From: Plumapathes pennacea
Taxonomy: Eukaryota; Cnidaria; Anthozoa; Antipatharia; Myriopathidae
Assembly: GCA_964036295.1 (NCBI GenBank)
Contig: OZ038469.1
Location: forward strand, 7,704,067 to 7,768,066
DNA length: 64,000 bases
Direction: 5' to 3'
Under the pieces are notes generated by a model. The model did not search any database, was not told the origin of the DNA, and saw only the letters and a list, made by a program, of their open reading frames with translations. The translations under genes and the position numbers were made by a program. How positions within the stretch are numbered: the first letter of the stretch is position 1; each line of letters opens with the position of its first letter. Shown here piece by piece: positions 43,060 through 53,995 of this stretch.

Positions 43060-43975
43060 TTAGTTCATACGTACCGCACGGGACAAGGGCCTGTGCTTTG
43101 AGAGGAAGTCCCTCAGATGTGCCAAGGACGAGCCTTCTGGCACATGGCGCAAGGCTACCCCAGCCATCCCCACAAGGCGTTCCCTCTGCTGGCTGTCTCG
43201 CTCCTGCCGGCGATTCTCGTCCTGCTCCGGTTGTCCCCCTTCCGCGGCATTGCCCACCTCTTCCGCACCTCCGGCCCACCGACGTCGTCGCTTCCTTCTC
43301 CCACTAGTTCCAACGCCAGCGATGGTGGCCCCCCTAGTGGGCCTTCCCTCCGGCAGCTCGCACGGTTGGGTGAGGGCACACTAACCCCCTCTCCCCCCAA
43401 AAAGTGCTTTACCAAGGCGGTCTGATATCTGCCTGAGTCGGACTGAAGCAGCTGGCTGTCGCGGACGCTCAGCCTGGAGCAGACAACCGCCGAGTCCAGC
43501 TTGACCTCTTCTTCTTCCTGCTGCTGCCGTCGCTGTTGTCTGAGCTGGCTGGCACCCACGTCAGGTGGTTCTGTTGCAGCGCAGCTGTGTGGCGAGTCAG
43601 CGTCGCTAGAGAGTCGGCATCCAGTGGCGAAAAGGTCAGGAGGTCCACCCCGAAGTGAACCATCACTTGCACCAAACGCGACGGTAGCTTGCTCTTCCCG
43701 GAGTATGAAAGGGCCGATTTTCTGGCCACGAACAGCTCGGACATTGTCAGACCGAGGTTTGACAATGCCTGCTGGAAGCAGAAGGCAGCGATATCGCCGG
43801 TGGCGAGGCTCCTCATCGACTGATTAGAAACTTTCGCTGCGACACACACGTTCCCCTCCAGAAAGCCCCAGCTGCAACGAGTCTCCGTGAAAATCCGTGC
43901 ATAAATTGCGTGTGACATCATTCCAGGAGGGCACGTTCCATACCATGATGTTTCCGAATCTAGACAAGGTATATG
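43060..43975 (-). CDS. Unrecognised GC-rich exons (downstream group)
   Basis: An exon begins at an acceptor near 43963 (TTGTCTAG) and encodes W-Y-G-T-C-P-P-G-M-M, C-S-W-G-F-L-E-G-N-V, N-L-G-L-T-M-S-E-L-F, then Q-rich/E-rich charged helix (R-Q-Q-R-R-Q-Q-Q-E-E-E-E) and, in another frame, V-A-L-R-H-V-P-E-G-S and L-R-D-F-L-S-K-H. Frame changes near 43555 and 43260 imply decay or missed introns. High GC sets it apart from flanks. No family recognised. Confidence 0.35.
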
Positions 43976-44808
43976 TAATGGTTGGAATACAGAGGAACCC
44001 GGATCAATCAATCAGTCAATCAATCTTCAATTATAGACGATAAAATTTAAGCGTTGCCGCTGTTACGGAGCAGTTTTACGCAAAAGGAAGGCACTTTGAA
44101 ACTTTTGAAATCTAGTTCTGCCAGCTGCTCAGATCTAAGTGTGAACTCTGCTTGTGATGCAAAGTGAACAGAATATGAAATGACTAGACAGGTCCAGAGG
44201 TGTTAGAATTAATATTCTGTAAACTTTGTTCTTTGTCCAGCCGGACTTTTGCCTGAGAGTCGGTTGGTGAAGGTCTTCGGACCAAAACAAACGACAACGA
44301 GTCCTGACTGCTAGTCCTGATCTACTCAATATAAAAGATCCCGGACTGTGACAAAGTGCCTCTCGCAAAAAGCTAATTCCTCCCTGCAAGGCCTTGTTAC
44401 AACGAGGACACACTGTGGTGGCAACATTGTGTCCTTCGAGCTTGGCATAAAACTTGGATATTTTAACAAAGAAAGAGAAGCAAGTTCAGTCAAAGAAGAT
44501 CATTGAGCAATCACCATAGTCTGCCAAGTAGATGCTTGTTATTGAATTGATGGTACCGACAGCCAGCGCTATAAACACCGCAAGTACGGCTTTCCTTTCA
44601 AAATGATCGAAGAGTTGACTTTGAGTATTTCTCTTTTCTGCGCGGCACCTCGTTGGTTATTTATCATTTCATAGACGGCGCACCCTCGTAGAATAATTGT
44701 GAAATATAATCAGACATAAAATTCGGAATTAATTGAACCAATAAAGCTTTTAAAGTCCATTCATTAGATTCAGTGGGGGGGGGGGCAAAATAACATGTCC
44801 GGGATTTG

Positions 44809-44867
44809 GGGCAAGAAAAAAACAAACAAACACAAACAAACAGACAGACAAACAAACGAACAAGAAG
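44809..44867. repeat. (CAAA)n/(CAGA)n simple repeat
   Basis: AAACAAACAAACACAAAC then CAGACAGACAAACAAACG; adjacent poly-G tract at 44775-44785. Confidence 0.85.
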
Positions 44868-44879
44868 TGCTAACCGGTC

Positions 44880-45515
44880 TCTCCTGACTCGAGACAGGTG
44901 TTCGTCACAGGAGGTGATACCCGTGGCCAGGAAGCGCTCGAGTCCAGTGCCTTCCCGGTGAAACATCTCCTTGTTCAGGAGGCTTGCGGTGGTCGCGTCG
45001 TGATCTCCGGCGCGCTCGGCTGCGGTGGACAGCAGCCGCTGCGTCACAAAGCATTTGCAGTATTCTTGGCACTGGTCGACGCTGTCGAAGGTGACAGGCC
45101 CAGAGCCATCGGTATCGAAGAGACCCAACGGGAGATGCAGCGAGTCCAGGAGGAACAGATCAAAATTGAACTGGAGCGGTTTGTCCGGACTTGTTGCAAG
45201 GTCCGCGGGAAAGTAGGGAGGCGTTGTTAGGGGAGGAGCATCTGCCGCGGATTTGCCGAATCGGCTGCGACTGCCTCCGCGGCTGCTGCTGCAACCTCGA
45301 CTGCCAGCTGCATGTCTTCTTCTTCCCTTCTCTCTGCGTCGAGGCGGCGGTGCACCGAGGACGTCCCACTACTCTCGAGCTCTCTACAAAGGACGAAATT
45401 AGCCATTTGAGCCAAAACAATGATCCATGACTGACATGTTAAAGGTCTGACCGGCTTGTTGTGTACTTACTGCGACGTGGGGAGTACGAGGGAATCACCG
45501 TCAGAGGCGAGCCTG
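44880..45515 (-). CDS. Unrecognised exons, middle group
   Basis: Three segments on minus: ~45472-45515 (ends at GTAAGT), ~45231-45389 (starts after TTTGTAG; reads E-L-E-S-S-G-T-S-S then an Ala/Glu helix), and ~44880-45240, where L-T-T-P-P-Y-F-P-A-D-L leads into L-F-D-T-D-G-S-G-P-V-T-F and C-Q-E-Y-C-K-C-F-V. Likely one gene with 43060-43975 and 46112-46570. Not recognised. Confidence 0.35.
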
Positions 45516-45812
45516 CCAAGAATGAAGATGATGATTGAGTACTTTCAACAAAACTCCATGTATGTATGTACGGCTGTGTTTGCACAAATTATATGTCAGT
45601 ACATGCAAATATCGAGTGCATCGTGGGAAGGTCTTGGTTCCAAACTGCACACAAAACTGCACAAACTCATCTCACCAGAAAGATGTTTAAGTTCGAAATG
45701 TGATAAGTACTGCGTGTTTCTCCATGTTACTAGGAAAATTTCCCGATTGAACTCTCCCCACAATGCACTCGATATTTGTATATATTGACACGATATTGAG
45801 GGTTCAAAATTT

Positions 45813-45843
45813 TAGCCACGCACACACACACACACACACATAC
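45813..45843. repeat. (CA)n microsatellite
   Basis: About 15 CA units. Confidence 0.9.
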
Positions 45844-45882
45844 GAGGCGAGTTTGTTAGGTTTTGCGGGAAAAGGAACTCAC

Positions 45883-46006
45883 GGTTCTTGAGTCAACTCT
45901 TCCTGATTCTTTCGTCCACTCCCGTCATCAGGGGCCTCGTCCAGTATGAAGGGGTTCCTAGCTGCCCGCTTCCTTAGAGACAGACTTGGTTTTCTTCTGG
46001 GCATAG
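45883..46006 (-). CDS. Small exon between splice sites
   Basis: Acceptor TGTTGATAG at 46007, donor GTGAGT at 45882. The frame M-P-R-R-K-P-S-L-S-L-R-K-R-A-A-R-N-P gives a basic patch followed by an acidic tail D-E-A-P-D-D-G-S. Probably an internal exon of the unrecognised gene. Confidence 0.35.
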
Positions 46007-46026
46007 CTATCAACAATTAGTCAACA

Positions 46027-46062
46027 ATCACTCAATCAATCAATCAATCAATCAATCAATCC
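46027..46062. repeat. (CAAT)n simple repeat
   Basis: About eight CAAT units; a shorter imperfect run of the same motif is at 44006-44028. Confidence 0.9.
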
Positions 46063-46111
46063 CAATCATCTTCTGTTTGGGCTTACACCCCACCCCCTCC
46101 CTGTCCTTCAC

Positions 46112-46570
46112 CTTGTCAAGGCAGGCGGCCTTTTCGCACTGAACTCGCATGTTTCTCAAGGCGGTGAGGGGCTCTGAGTGGTCTTGTTCGTGGGCCGGTG
46201 TGTCTCTCAGGACGAACAGCAGACCTTTTTCCAAGCCATGGATGTTACGACTGATTGTGACTGCCTTCAGGTGACGGACTTCTGTCAAGTACATGGCATA
46301 GTCCTCCAGGAGGGGCCTATTCTCAAGGTGGCTAAATTTGGGCTCCAGGCAACGACAGTGCTTGATGTAGTAGAAATACATCTTGAGACGCTCGATGATT
46401 TTGTCCATGGTCAGTTGTGCAAGGCCTGGTCCTCTTCTCCTGCCCTCAAAGTTTGCAGTATAGAAGTGAGTTAACTCTATGAGGTCTCTTTTCAGGGACA
46501 AAGACATCTCCTTGTCCGGTATGGTGTGTTCGATACGTGCTTTGGGCTTGCTTTCTGGTGATGGACTCAC
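46112..46570 (-). CDS. Unrecognised exon, helical, recombinase-N-like?
   Basis: Frame on minus ending at a donor candidate (GTGAAG at 46111). It encodes a long helical segment: D-L-I-E-L-T-H-F-Y, L-T-M-D-K-I-I-E-R-L-K-M-Y-F, L-L-E-D-Y-A-M-Y-L and V-T-I-S-R-N-I-H-G-L-E-K. The pattern of helices with a Y-x-x-Y-L...T-I-x-R centre vaguely recalls the core-binding region of tyrosine recombinases (Crypton/DIRS type), but no R-H-R-Y catalytic domain is present. Treat as unidentified. Confidence 0.35.
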
Positions 46571-46617
46571 ACAAGTTAAAAGTGCCGCTAAGAATTAAAG
46601 TTCAAAAGGGTTTTTTT

Positions 46618-46646
46618 GAAGCTATTTGCAATATGCAAATAGCTTC
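46618..46646. promoter_or_regulatory. Perfect 13-bp palindrome with octamer motif
   Basis: GAAGCTATTTGCA, loop ATA, TGCAAATAGCTTC. It contains ATGCAAAT, the POU-factor octamer, in a mirrored pair. It lies just upstream (minus-strand sense) of the exon starting at 46570 and about 125 bp from a TATAAAAG on the plus strand (~46767). The function is speculative. Confidence 0.4.
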
Positions 46647-47217
46647 TATGTCGGCGTTTGGGCGAGAGTTGAATCGCCGTTCGGCCCATCTCATTAGGTC
46701 ATTAAAATGTTCCCCTTCTAGGGGGCAAAAACTACTGAGTGGGGAGGAGCATGAAGTGTTATCCATATAAAAGCCGCCGTGGTACAGGTCCTGTGAGAAA
46801 GTTTGTCTTTTATTATCTACTTAACACAAAGAATGCACAGAGAGATTTCCAGTGAAGGGTTTCCGTGCTAATGTTATAACTTTGCGACAGAATGTCAGAA
46901 GTTAAATTACCTCTCCGGGGAGGGGTTTTCTAAATATAATTGGCTCTCTCGCACTTGGAAGTCATTATTTAATGGCGGCTGTGAGCGTTGCCGATTCTTT
47001 GGTTGCATGTGGAAATCTGCTCCCCCTTCAGGCCCTGGCTGACATATCCGTAGTATCTGGCAAACAGGCGACACAGATTCACATTTAGAGCGACATTTCT
47101 GGACACATTTGCGAATATACGCTCCGCTCACAAAAGAAGGAACACAGCTGTATGGTGTGACCATGACATATGTTTTGGCAAAGGTAAAAGCTTATTCCGA
47201 GTTTTTTTGCGTTCGCT
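46647..47217. other. Non-coding; TATA-like element and small Cys-rich frame
   Basis: A plus-strand CATATAAAAGCC occurs near 46764. A minus frame at 46907-47164 contains several cysteines (K-C-V-Q-K-C-R-S-K-C) but no recognisable family. Confidence 0.25.
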
Positions 47218-47706
47218 GATATGTTTGTTGACACATGATTTCATGCCATAATTGCAAATGCAGATCGACTGTGGTATGTCTGAGTTGTTTGTTTATAAAA
47301 TTGTCTCAAGCGGATTCTGTCACTAATGAAAAATCGACAGGAAATTTTACTGTGAATCCTTTTCACCACCGTTCGAATAGCACGAGAAACAGGTTTGTTC
47401 GGCTGGAGTGTGTTACGTTATGAAACTATTATAACGAGTCAAAATCTGGTTTACCTCACATGATATGTTTGTTGACACATGATTTCATGACCAGATCGAC
47501 TGTGGTTTGTCTGAGTTGTTTGTTTACAAAAATTGTCTCTAGCGGGTTTTGTCGCTAATGAAAAATCGGCTGAAAAGTCGACAGGAAATTTTACTGTGAA
47601 TCTATTTCACCACTGTTCGAAGAGCACGAGAAACAGGTTTGTTTGGCTGGAGTGTGTTACGTTAATACGAAACTACTAGAACGAGTCAAAGTCTGGCTTA
47701 CCTCGC
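47218..47706. repeat. Two-unit tandem duplication (~243 bp)
   Basis: Units 47218-47460 and 47461-47706 both start GATATGTTTGTTGACACATG and end AACGAGTCAAA(A/G)TCTGG(T/C)TTACCTC. They differ by roughly 20 substitutions and a few indels. No conserved ORF. Confidence 0.88.
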
Positions 47707-49689
47707 AGAAATTTACAGAATGACTTGAAATATTTTGGCAAGCTATACTTTCCTCCTTTTATGTCGATCAGCTCAAAATAATCATATAATAAACTGTCAT
47801 GTTTGTGCATTTGTGTTTGGTCATGCATAGTACGTAGCTGGCATAGTAGAACATAGTGTAAAACCCCGATCAAACGGTGATAATATTCGATGATAGTTCG
47901 TGCCCCGTTGTAACACGAACTACCTATCATAGACTATCATCAACTAGCAAATAGCTTCACGTACGCTTTGCGGACCTATGTTTTTCTAACTGCCTTGGGT
48001 ACGTTTTAAAGTTGTGTGCTGGTTCTTCTAAACCCTGGTGAAAGAGCATTTGTACAGACGGTTGTAAACTGCTCGGATATTTTCCCATTCTATGGGAGGC
48101 AAGCTTGCTAGCTGTAAAACAATTTCTTTAAGACATCGACTGGCCAACCTGAACACAATCCCAGACGCGAGTATTGTGTTAAAACAAAGAAACTTCTTCA
48201 GAAAGGAATAGCAAAATACAGTCAGTGGAAATCGAACAATCACCTAGGCAAATTTCACCTTTTACAATAACGGGATTGTAGTTTTGACAAGATGACGATG
48301 CACAATACAATGTAAAGTGGAATTTTCGTAATGTATGAGGACTGCTGTATACAGTGTATTTTTAAATCATTGAAGACAAACAGTAGTGTTTTAAGTTTTG
48401 TTTCCTTTGCTGGAAAATAGCTAAAGCTATGACTTTCAGGAGCCAGTGAGGTTTGAAAAATTACATCAATTAGTGTACAGTAGGCGTATGCTATTTTAAA
48501 GTTGTGCTATCATTCGTGTATTTCAACAATCGTTGTATATTTTGTCTTTTGATACCCCGGGAACTGTGATGAAGGCCAAATAGGATTATATTGTGACCTA
48601 CTTGCTAGTGTTCAAAGCTATTTCAGAGTGCCTTCATGGAAGATTGTGTTATCCGATTTCTGACATATTTGCATAATTTGGCTGACAGTCTGACACATGG
48701 AAATGCTGAGAAGTTTCCTTGCCATGATTGTTGGCACACTTATCTTCAAGAATAAAGTGTGTAATCGGGTTGAAGTGCTCTCGCTTTCTGAGGGCTGTTA
48801 ATGTAGAAAATACCCGGCCCGGGCCACTCCTTTTCCAAAGTAAATAGTTACAGTAACGATTGTCTATGGGTGGCCGAATTTGCTCACCCAACACAACCGG
48901 ACCATGTATTATTTAGTGACCAGGTTTGCTCGCTCAATACAATCGGACCTTGTATTATTTAGTGACTTGATTTCTTTTTTCTGTCAAAGATTTTAAATTC
49001 GTCAAACGCGGTTTGAAAAGTTGTGTTCAAAATTGAATCCTTTCCAAAATTCACACATTTCCAAGACTTTAAAAGCACATAAAAAAGTGACTCTCGCTTT
49101 GATAGTTCTAAATTTATTACACTCGAAGAAGCGTATCATATTGATAAAGTAAAAAAAGCCATACACGTATGTCGTTAGTATACGGTATTGGCTAGAGCAG
49201 TCGCAGCTTTTTCTTAAAATGCATAAAAATTTCAGTGTCGAAGATCGACTTTATTGACTGTGCAAAACGGATCGAGTCATGATTCTTGTTGCGCTTTTCT
49301 TGGTTTGCAAGTCTCGGGAGTATTTTGTTGTTGGGTGTAAGTTGTCGCAGCGAATTTTGGAGTTCAGCTAGTGTCCACGAAAATTGCAGATGGTGTACAT
49401 TGTCTGAACTAAACCAGACTGCCGTGCAAACAAAGATTCTTTTAGCGGCCAGCCGGTGACGTCGCTATACAACTGTGGTTGTGAAAAATATTTTACAGCA
49501 ATCTCCAAGCGGAAAATAAACAAGAAACCTGAGTAGTGTAGAATTGTTCCTTCAGATCCACCACCCCAAGTTGTGCTAGCACATCTCGTTAAAAATGGAG
49601 TATGACATAACCACAAAAATGGGAAACCCCCGTCATAATGAAAAATTGATTTAGAATAATAATGGCTTAAAGAGATTAAGAAAACAAAG
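47707..49689. other. ~2 kb non-coding, with a short tandem repeat
   Basis: No supported gene. 48879-48968 holds a two-unit repeat (TTTGCTC-C-CAA-ACAA-CGGACC then TGTATTATTTAGTGAC). Remainder is AT-rich without motifs. Confidence 0.4.
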
Positions 49690-49758
49690 AAAGATGCCGA
49701 CTTAGGATGAATTAAGAAAGGCAAAGCGAAAGAATTAGACATTAGAGGGAGGTGGAAA

Positions 49759-52700
49759 ATGAGGAAGGCAGAGGTTGAGGAAGCGATTTTGAAAGCTCAG
49801 ACGAATCAGAAAGAAGTTATTAAGAATCCCATTTCATCCCCAAATAAGAAACCAGTTACAGCTCTTAGAACCACTTTACCTAAAAAGATTGAGAAACCAA
49901 TTTCTGCTCCAAGAACCATTCTTCCTAAAGGCGTTAAACCAATTCCTACTCCAAGAAAAGAAGAAAGTTGGTTGGATTGGTTTGATTGAAGAATTTAAGA
50001 AGAGCTGGTGAAGGGCTTATTAATTTAATTCCAGACGGCAAAGTTAAGGATAACGCAAAGAAATTATTAAGTCTTATTAAGAGAGACGAAGAAGCAATAT
50101 CTAAACTAAAATCGAAGGAACAAGAAAGCAACCAGAGCCAGAATTGAAAGAATTTCTTAGAAGGAAAATTAAAAACGTTAGGATTAAAGGGCAACAACAA
50201 ATGGATATTTCATCATTTTTTAACGAAAAGAAACGAAGGATATTGGGAAAAATTCAAGAATTTTCAAAGCCATTCAAGGTTAGGTTTGTGTTGTCATGTG
50301 CTTATAAGATGTTTAAAGATCAAAAGTTTTTAGAAGAATCAATTTATCATCATAGAAGTGAAATTAAAGAAGTTTATTAAAGCACTGATATTGAGGAGTT
50401 TTACAAGATAATGACACAATTTTTGTTGGAAAAGTCAGAAATTTGTTCATCTTGGATTTGGTTGGATTTTTGAGAGAGTTGAATATTTAACTATTCAAGT
50501 TGACGAATTTACACCAATATCTGGGGGAACTTACAAAAATCTTCCAAAAAGGATAATTAATAAGAAAGCAGTAATCAACATAAAAAATAATGCTGATGAA
50601 TGTTTTAAGTGATCTATCTTGAGGGCACTCAATCTAAAGAAAGATCATTCTTATAGAATAGATTCATTATTGAGAGAGAAAGTTAAAGATTTTAATTGGG
50701 AAGGTATTAAATTTCCAGTTGATATTAAGAAAGGATCATCAATTTTTGAAAAAAAATAATCCAGGGCATAAGATTTGTACAGTTGGATATGATGATCGTC
50801 AACGAGAGAGGAGGATTTTTTCCATTGAGACCAGTGAAAGAAGAATTTGGTTATAAAATAATAGATTTATTACTTAACGAAGGACATTATTGTGTTATAA
50901 ATTCATTGTCGAGATTATTGAAGAGTCAATATACAAAACATCGAAATAAGGTAAATGTTTGTAGGAATTGTTTTAACCATTTTTGTGACAAATATTTTGA
51001 AGAACATAAGAATATTTGTTTTTCAAACGAAGGATCAATAGCTATAATGCCAACTCATGAAAAAGTTTGTAAGTTTAAGAATTATTATAAGGAGTTTAAA
51101 CTTCCTTTTGTGATTTATGCTGATTTTGAGTCTTTCAACAAAGTTATTGTAGAGGAAGAGTCTAAGATTAGTGAAGAAACGAAACAAAGAGGGTTAAAAC
51201 TTGGAATGAAAAAGAGAGAAAATAAAGATGATATATGCAAGCAAGATTTATTGATAGTTATAAGTTTTTGTTGAGTAGTCTTGACGGAATGGTCCAGACA
51301 CTTGAAGATGAAGATTTCAAAATAACATCATAATTTTTTAAAGGAGATGAGTTGAATCTTTTAAAAAGGAAAGGTGTATTTCCTTATGATTATTTTAACT
51401 CTTTCGAAAGATTCAAAGAAAAAGAGTTACCTCCCATCGAGATGTTTTATTCGATTTTGAGTGAAAAGGATATCTCAAATAGTGATTATGAACATGCTCA
51501 AAAAGTTTGGAAAACTTTCAAGATGAAAAATTTCAAAGAATATCATGATCTTTATTTACGAGCAGATGTTTTACTTCTTGCAGATGTTTTTGAAAAATTG
51601 TGTTTGTATTAAATCTTATGGACTTGATCCTGCTCATTATTACACATCACCTGGTTTGACTTGGGATGCATTTTTTAAGAAGAGTGGAGCTGAACCAGAA
51701 TTACTAACAGATTATGATATGTTTATGATGTTTGAGAGAGGAATAAGAGGTGGTGTATCAATGATTACGGGGAGACATTCAAAAGCAAATAACAAATACA
51801 TGAAGAATTATAACAAAAAGTTGAAAACTACGTTTATTAAATATTTGGATGCAAATAATCTTTATGGATTAGCTATGTCAAAAAAGATGCCGTATTCAAA
51901 CTTTGAGTGGGTATCACAAGATTTGTAGATGAGATGAACAATGATATTCAAAAGGGTAGATTTTTGAAGAAAATTCCTCCGTCAATTCTTGAGGTTGATT
52001 TGGAATATCCAAAAGTTACACAATTTTCATAATGATTACTCATTAGCACCAGAGAGAAGAAAAATAAACAAAGTTGAAAAGTTAGTTTCTACTTTTTATA
52101 ACAAGGAAAAATATGTGCTTCATCATGAGTTATTGAAATATTACCAGAAGATGGGTTTGAAGATTAAAAAGGTACACAGAATGATTACATTTTATGAAAA
52201 AGATTTCATGAAGGATTATATATCATTTAATACTAAGATGAGAATGGCTGGGAAGACGAAGTTCGAAAAAAACTTTTACAAACTAATGAACAATTCTCTT
52301 TTTGGAAAGACGATGGAAAATATACGAAATCGAGTGGATATTAGACTTACAACTCATGAATCACAATTTTCTAAGTTAGTCAAAAAGTCTAATTATCGAG
52401 GGAGAACCGTTTTTAGTGAAAGTTTTGTTGCCATTCACATGGGTAAAACTAAGACTTATTATAACAAGCCAATTTACCTTGGGATGGCCATTCTTGATCT
52501 TAGTAAATTGACTATGTATGATTTTCACTACGGTTACATCAAGAAAAAATATGGTGAAAAAGCAAGGCTTCTATTCACCGACACAGATTCTCTGACTTAT
52601 GAAATTGAAACAGAGGATTTCTATAAAGATATTACTCCTGATGTGAAAACACATTTCGGCACTAGTGAGATTTCAAAAGATCATTCAAGTGGCATTCCAT

Positions 52701-53071
52701 CTGGTTTGAATAAAAAAGTACTTGGAATGTTCAAAGACGAAACAAATGGTGTTGAGATTTTTGAGTTTGTTGGTTTAAGGGCAAAGTTGTATGGAATATC
52801 TTTGGAATTAAAACACGATATTAAATGTAAAGGAATTAATAAGGAAGTAGTCAAGAAAACGATTGGAATGGATCATATGAGAGAAGTTTTATTTTCTAAA
52901 AAACAGCAAATGAGAGAGATGGGGAGAATACATTCTTATGGTCATAATCTATTTTCTCAAAGAGTTAATAAAATTGCACTTTCTGCTGATGATGATAAAA
53001 GATACATATTACCAAATTGGGCAGACACTTTAGCTCTCGGTCATTATAAAATTACGAGTGCTGCTGCTTAG
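49759..53071 (+). pseudogene. Polinton/Maverick protein-primed DNA polymerase B, broken
   Basis: Pieces in order: a Pro/Lys-rich N-terminal stretch (49759-49989) and helical segment (to ~50140); 50144-50380; a region near 50510-50760 with C-F-K and K-K-A-V-I-N-I; exonuclease I motif Y-A-D-F-E-S-F (~51115); exonuclease III-type Y-H-D-L-Y-L-R-A-D-V-L-L-L (~51545); polymerase motif A, Y-L-D-A-N-N-L-Y-G (~51845); motif B with L-M-N-N-S-L-F-G-K-T (~52290); motif C, F-T-D-T-D-S-L (~52575). This is the DNA_pol_B_2 layout of Polintons. The reading frame is interrupted by multiple stops and frameshifts (e.g. near 49989, 50380-50780, 51274-51350, 51612, 51930), so it is not functional. Polintons are self-synthesising, virus-related elements; terminal repeats were not found. 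Confidence 0.88.
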
Positions 53072-53097
53072 AATCTATTATTAAAAGTGATATGAAT

Positions 53098-53940
53098 TCA
53101 TTGTTTCAATACGAGTTTTGGCGGTAATTCTGTATCTACTGGAATTATTTGTAATTCTTCTCTGGCGAATTCTCTTTTTGGTCCATCATCTAAATAGTAC
53201 AAAACTGGTTGATTTTTGGAGATTACAGTTTTCTTCAACTCGAAAACTTTCGTACTCCATATAGGATCAGTAGCTCTCCTCACACTTCCTCCTTCCTCAC
53301 CAGGAGAAAGTAAATATCTCACTTTTTCACCAGGATAAAGCCTTTTCTCATTAAATCCTACAGGTCGAGAATAATTTTTGAATTCTTGTTCAACGTTTTT
53401 ATCTCGATAAGCATTAATTGCTTTTTTACCAGTCAATCGAGTGACGTGGTTGTTGATAGTTTTCACGATATTTGGTAATCTATTCACCCACTTTGTTGAT
53501 CTACCTTCCAGTTAACATTTCGTCGGCATATTGTTGACTAAATATTTTTTCTCCCAATGTTTTGTTTGCTTCCTCAACGAAAGCTTGAGTTCTATGATTA
53601 CCAGCTTCTGATCTTTTGATAATGACTTTCTTTTCATTCATCAAAGTTGTCACAGATCCCATGAATTCTCTTCCTGGATCAACACTCAAAGTTTTTGGCC
53701 ATTTTAACTTTCTTGAGTAAATTTTTTTGAAAGCGTTCGTTACTTCATCACTTGACTTACTTGTGAGAGATTCTGCATCGACATATCTTGAAGCAATGTC
53801 AATAACAACTAAAGCATATTTATAAGTTTTTCTTCCAACTTTGTTGTGTGGAAGGAATAAGAGATCAGCTTGATGAATTTCGTTTGGTTCTGAAATAATC
53901 CAATGTGGTCTTGGAACATCATTTGGTGGAGGAAGATAAA
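53098..53940 (-). pseudogene. Polinton integrase (retroviral type), broken and 5' truncated
   Basis: Convergent with the polymerase, 27 bp apart. The core (53501-53940) has H-Q-A-D-L-L, S-V-D-P-G-R-E-F and F-V-E-E-A-N-K-T-L, giving the D, D and E acids. A frameshift near 53500 separates it from the C-terminal part (53098-53487) with N-R-L-P-N-I-V-K and a chromodomain-like W-S-T-K-V-F...L-D-D. The N-terminal zinc-binding part is missing because the IS3EU-like element starts at 53941. Assignment rests on the fold motifs and the polymerase neighbour. Confidence 0.8.
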
Positions 53941-53995
53941 TTTGCGTGTGCGCGCAAGTGTATGAGGAGACCTGGAACTTACGAATCAAAGTAAC

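Noticed and set aside
43098..43425. Plus-strand Pro/Ser-rich frames in 43090-43830
   Set aside because: Antisense to better minus-strand exon candidates; open only because of high GC content.
44135..44413. Minus frame starting with C-P-R-C, zinc-finger-like
   Set aside because: Only one Cys pair, no continuation, no splice context.
46764..46830. snRNA-type Pol III gene (octamer plus TATA)
   Set aside because: Octamer and TATA are present, but there is no recognisable snRNA sequence and no suitable T-run terminator at gene length.
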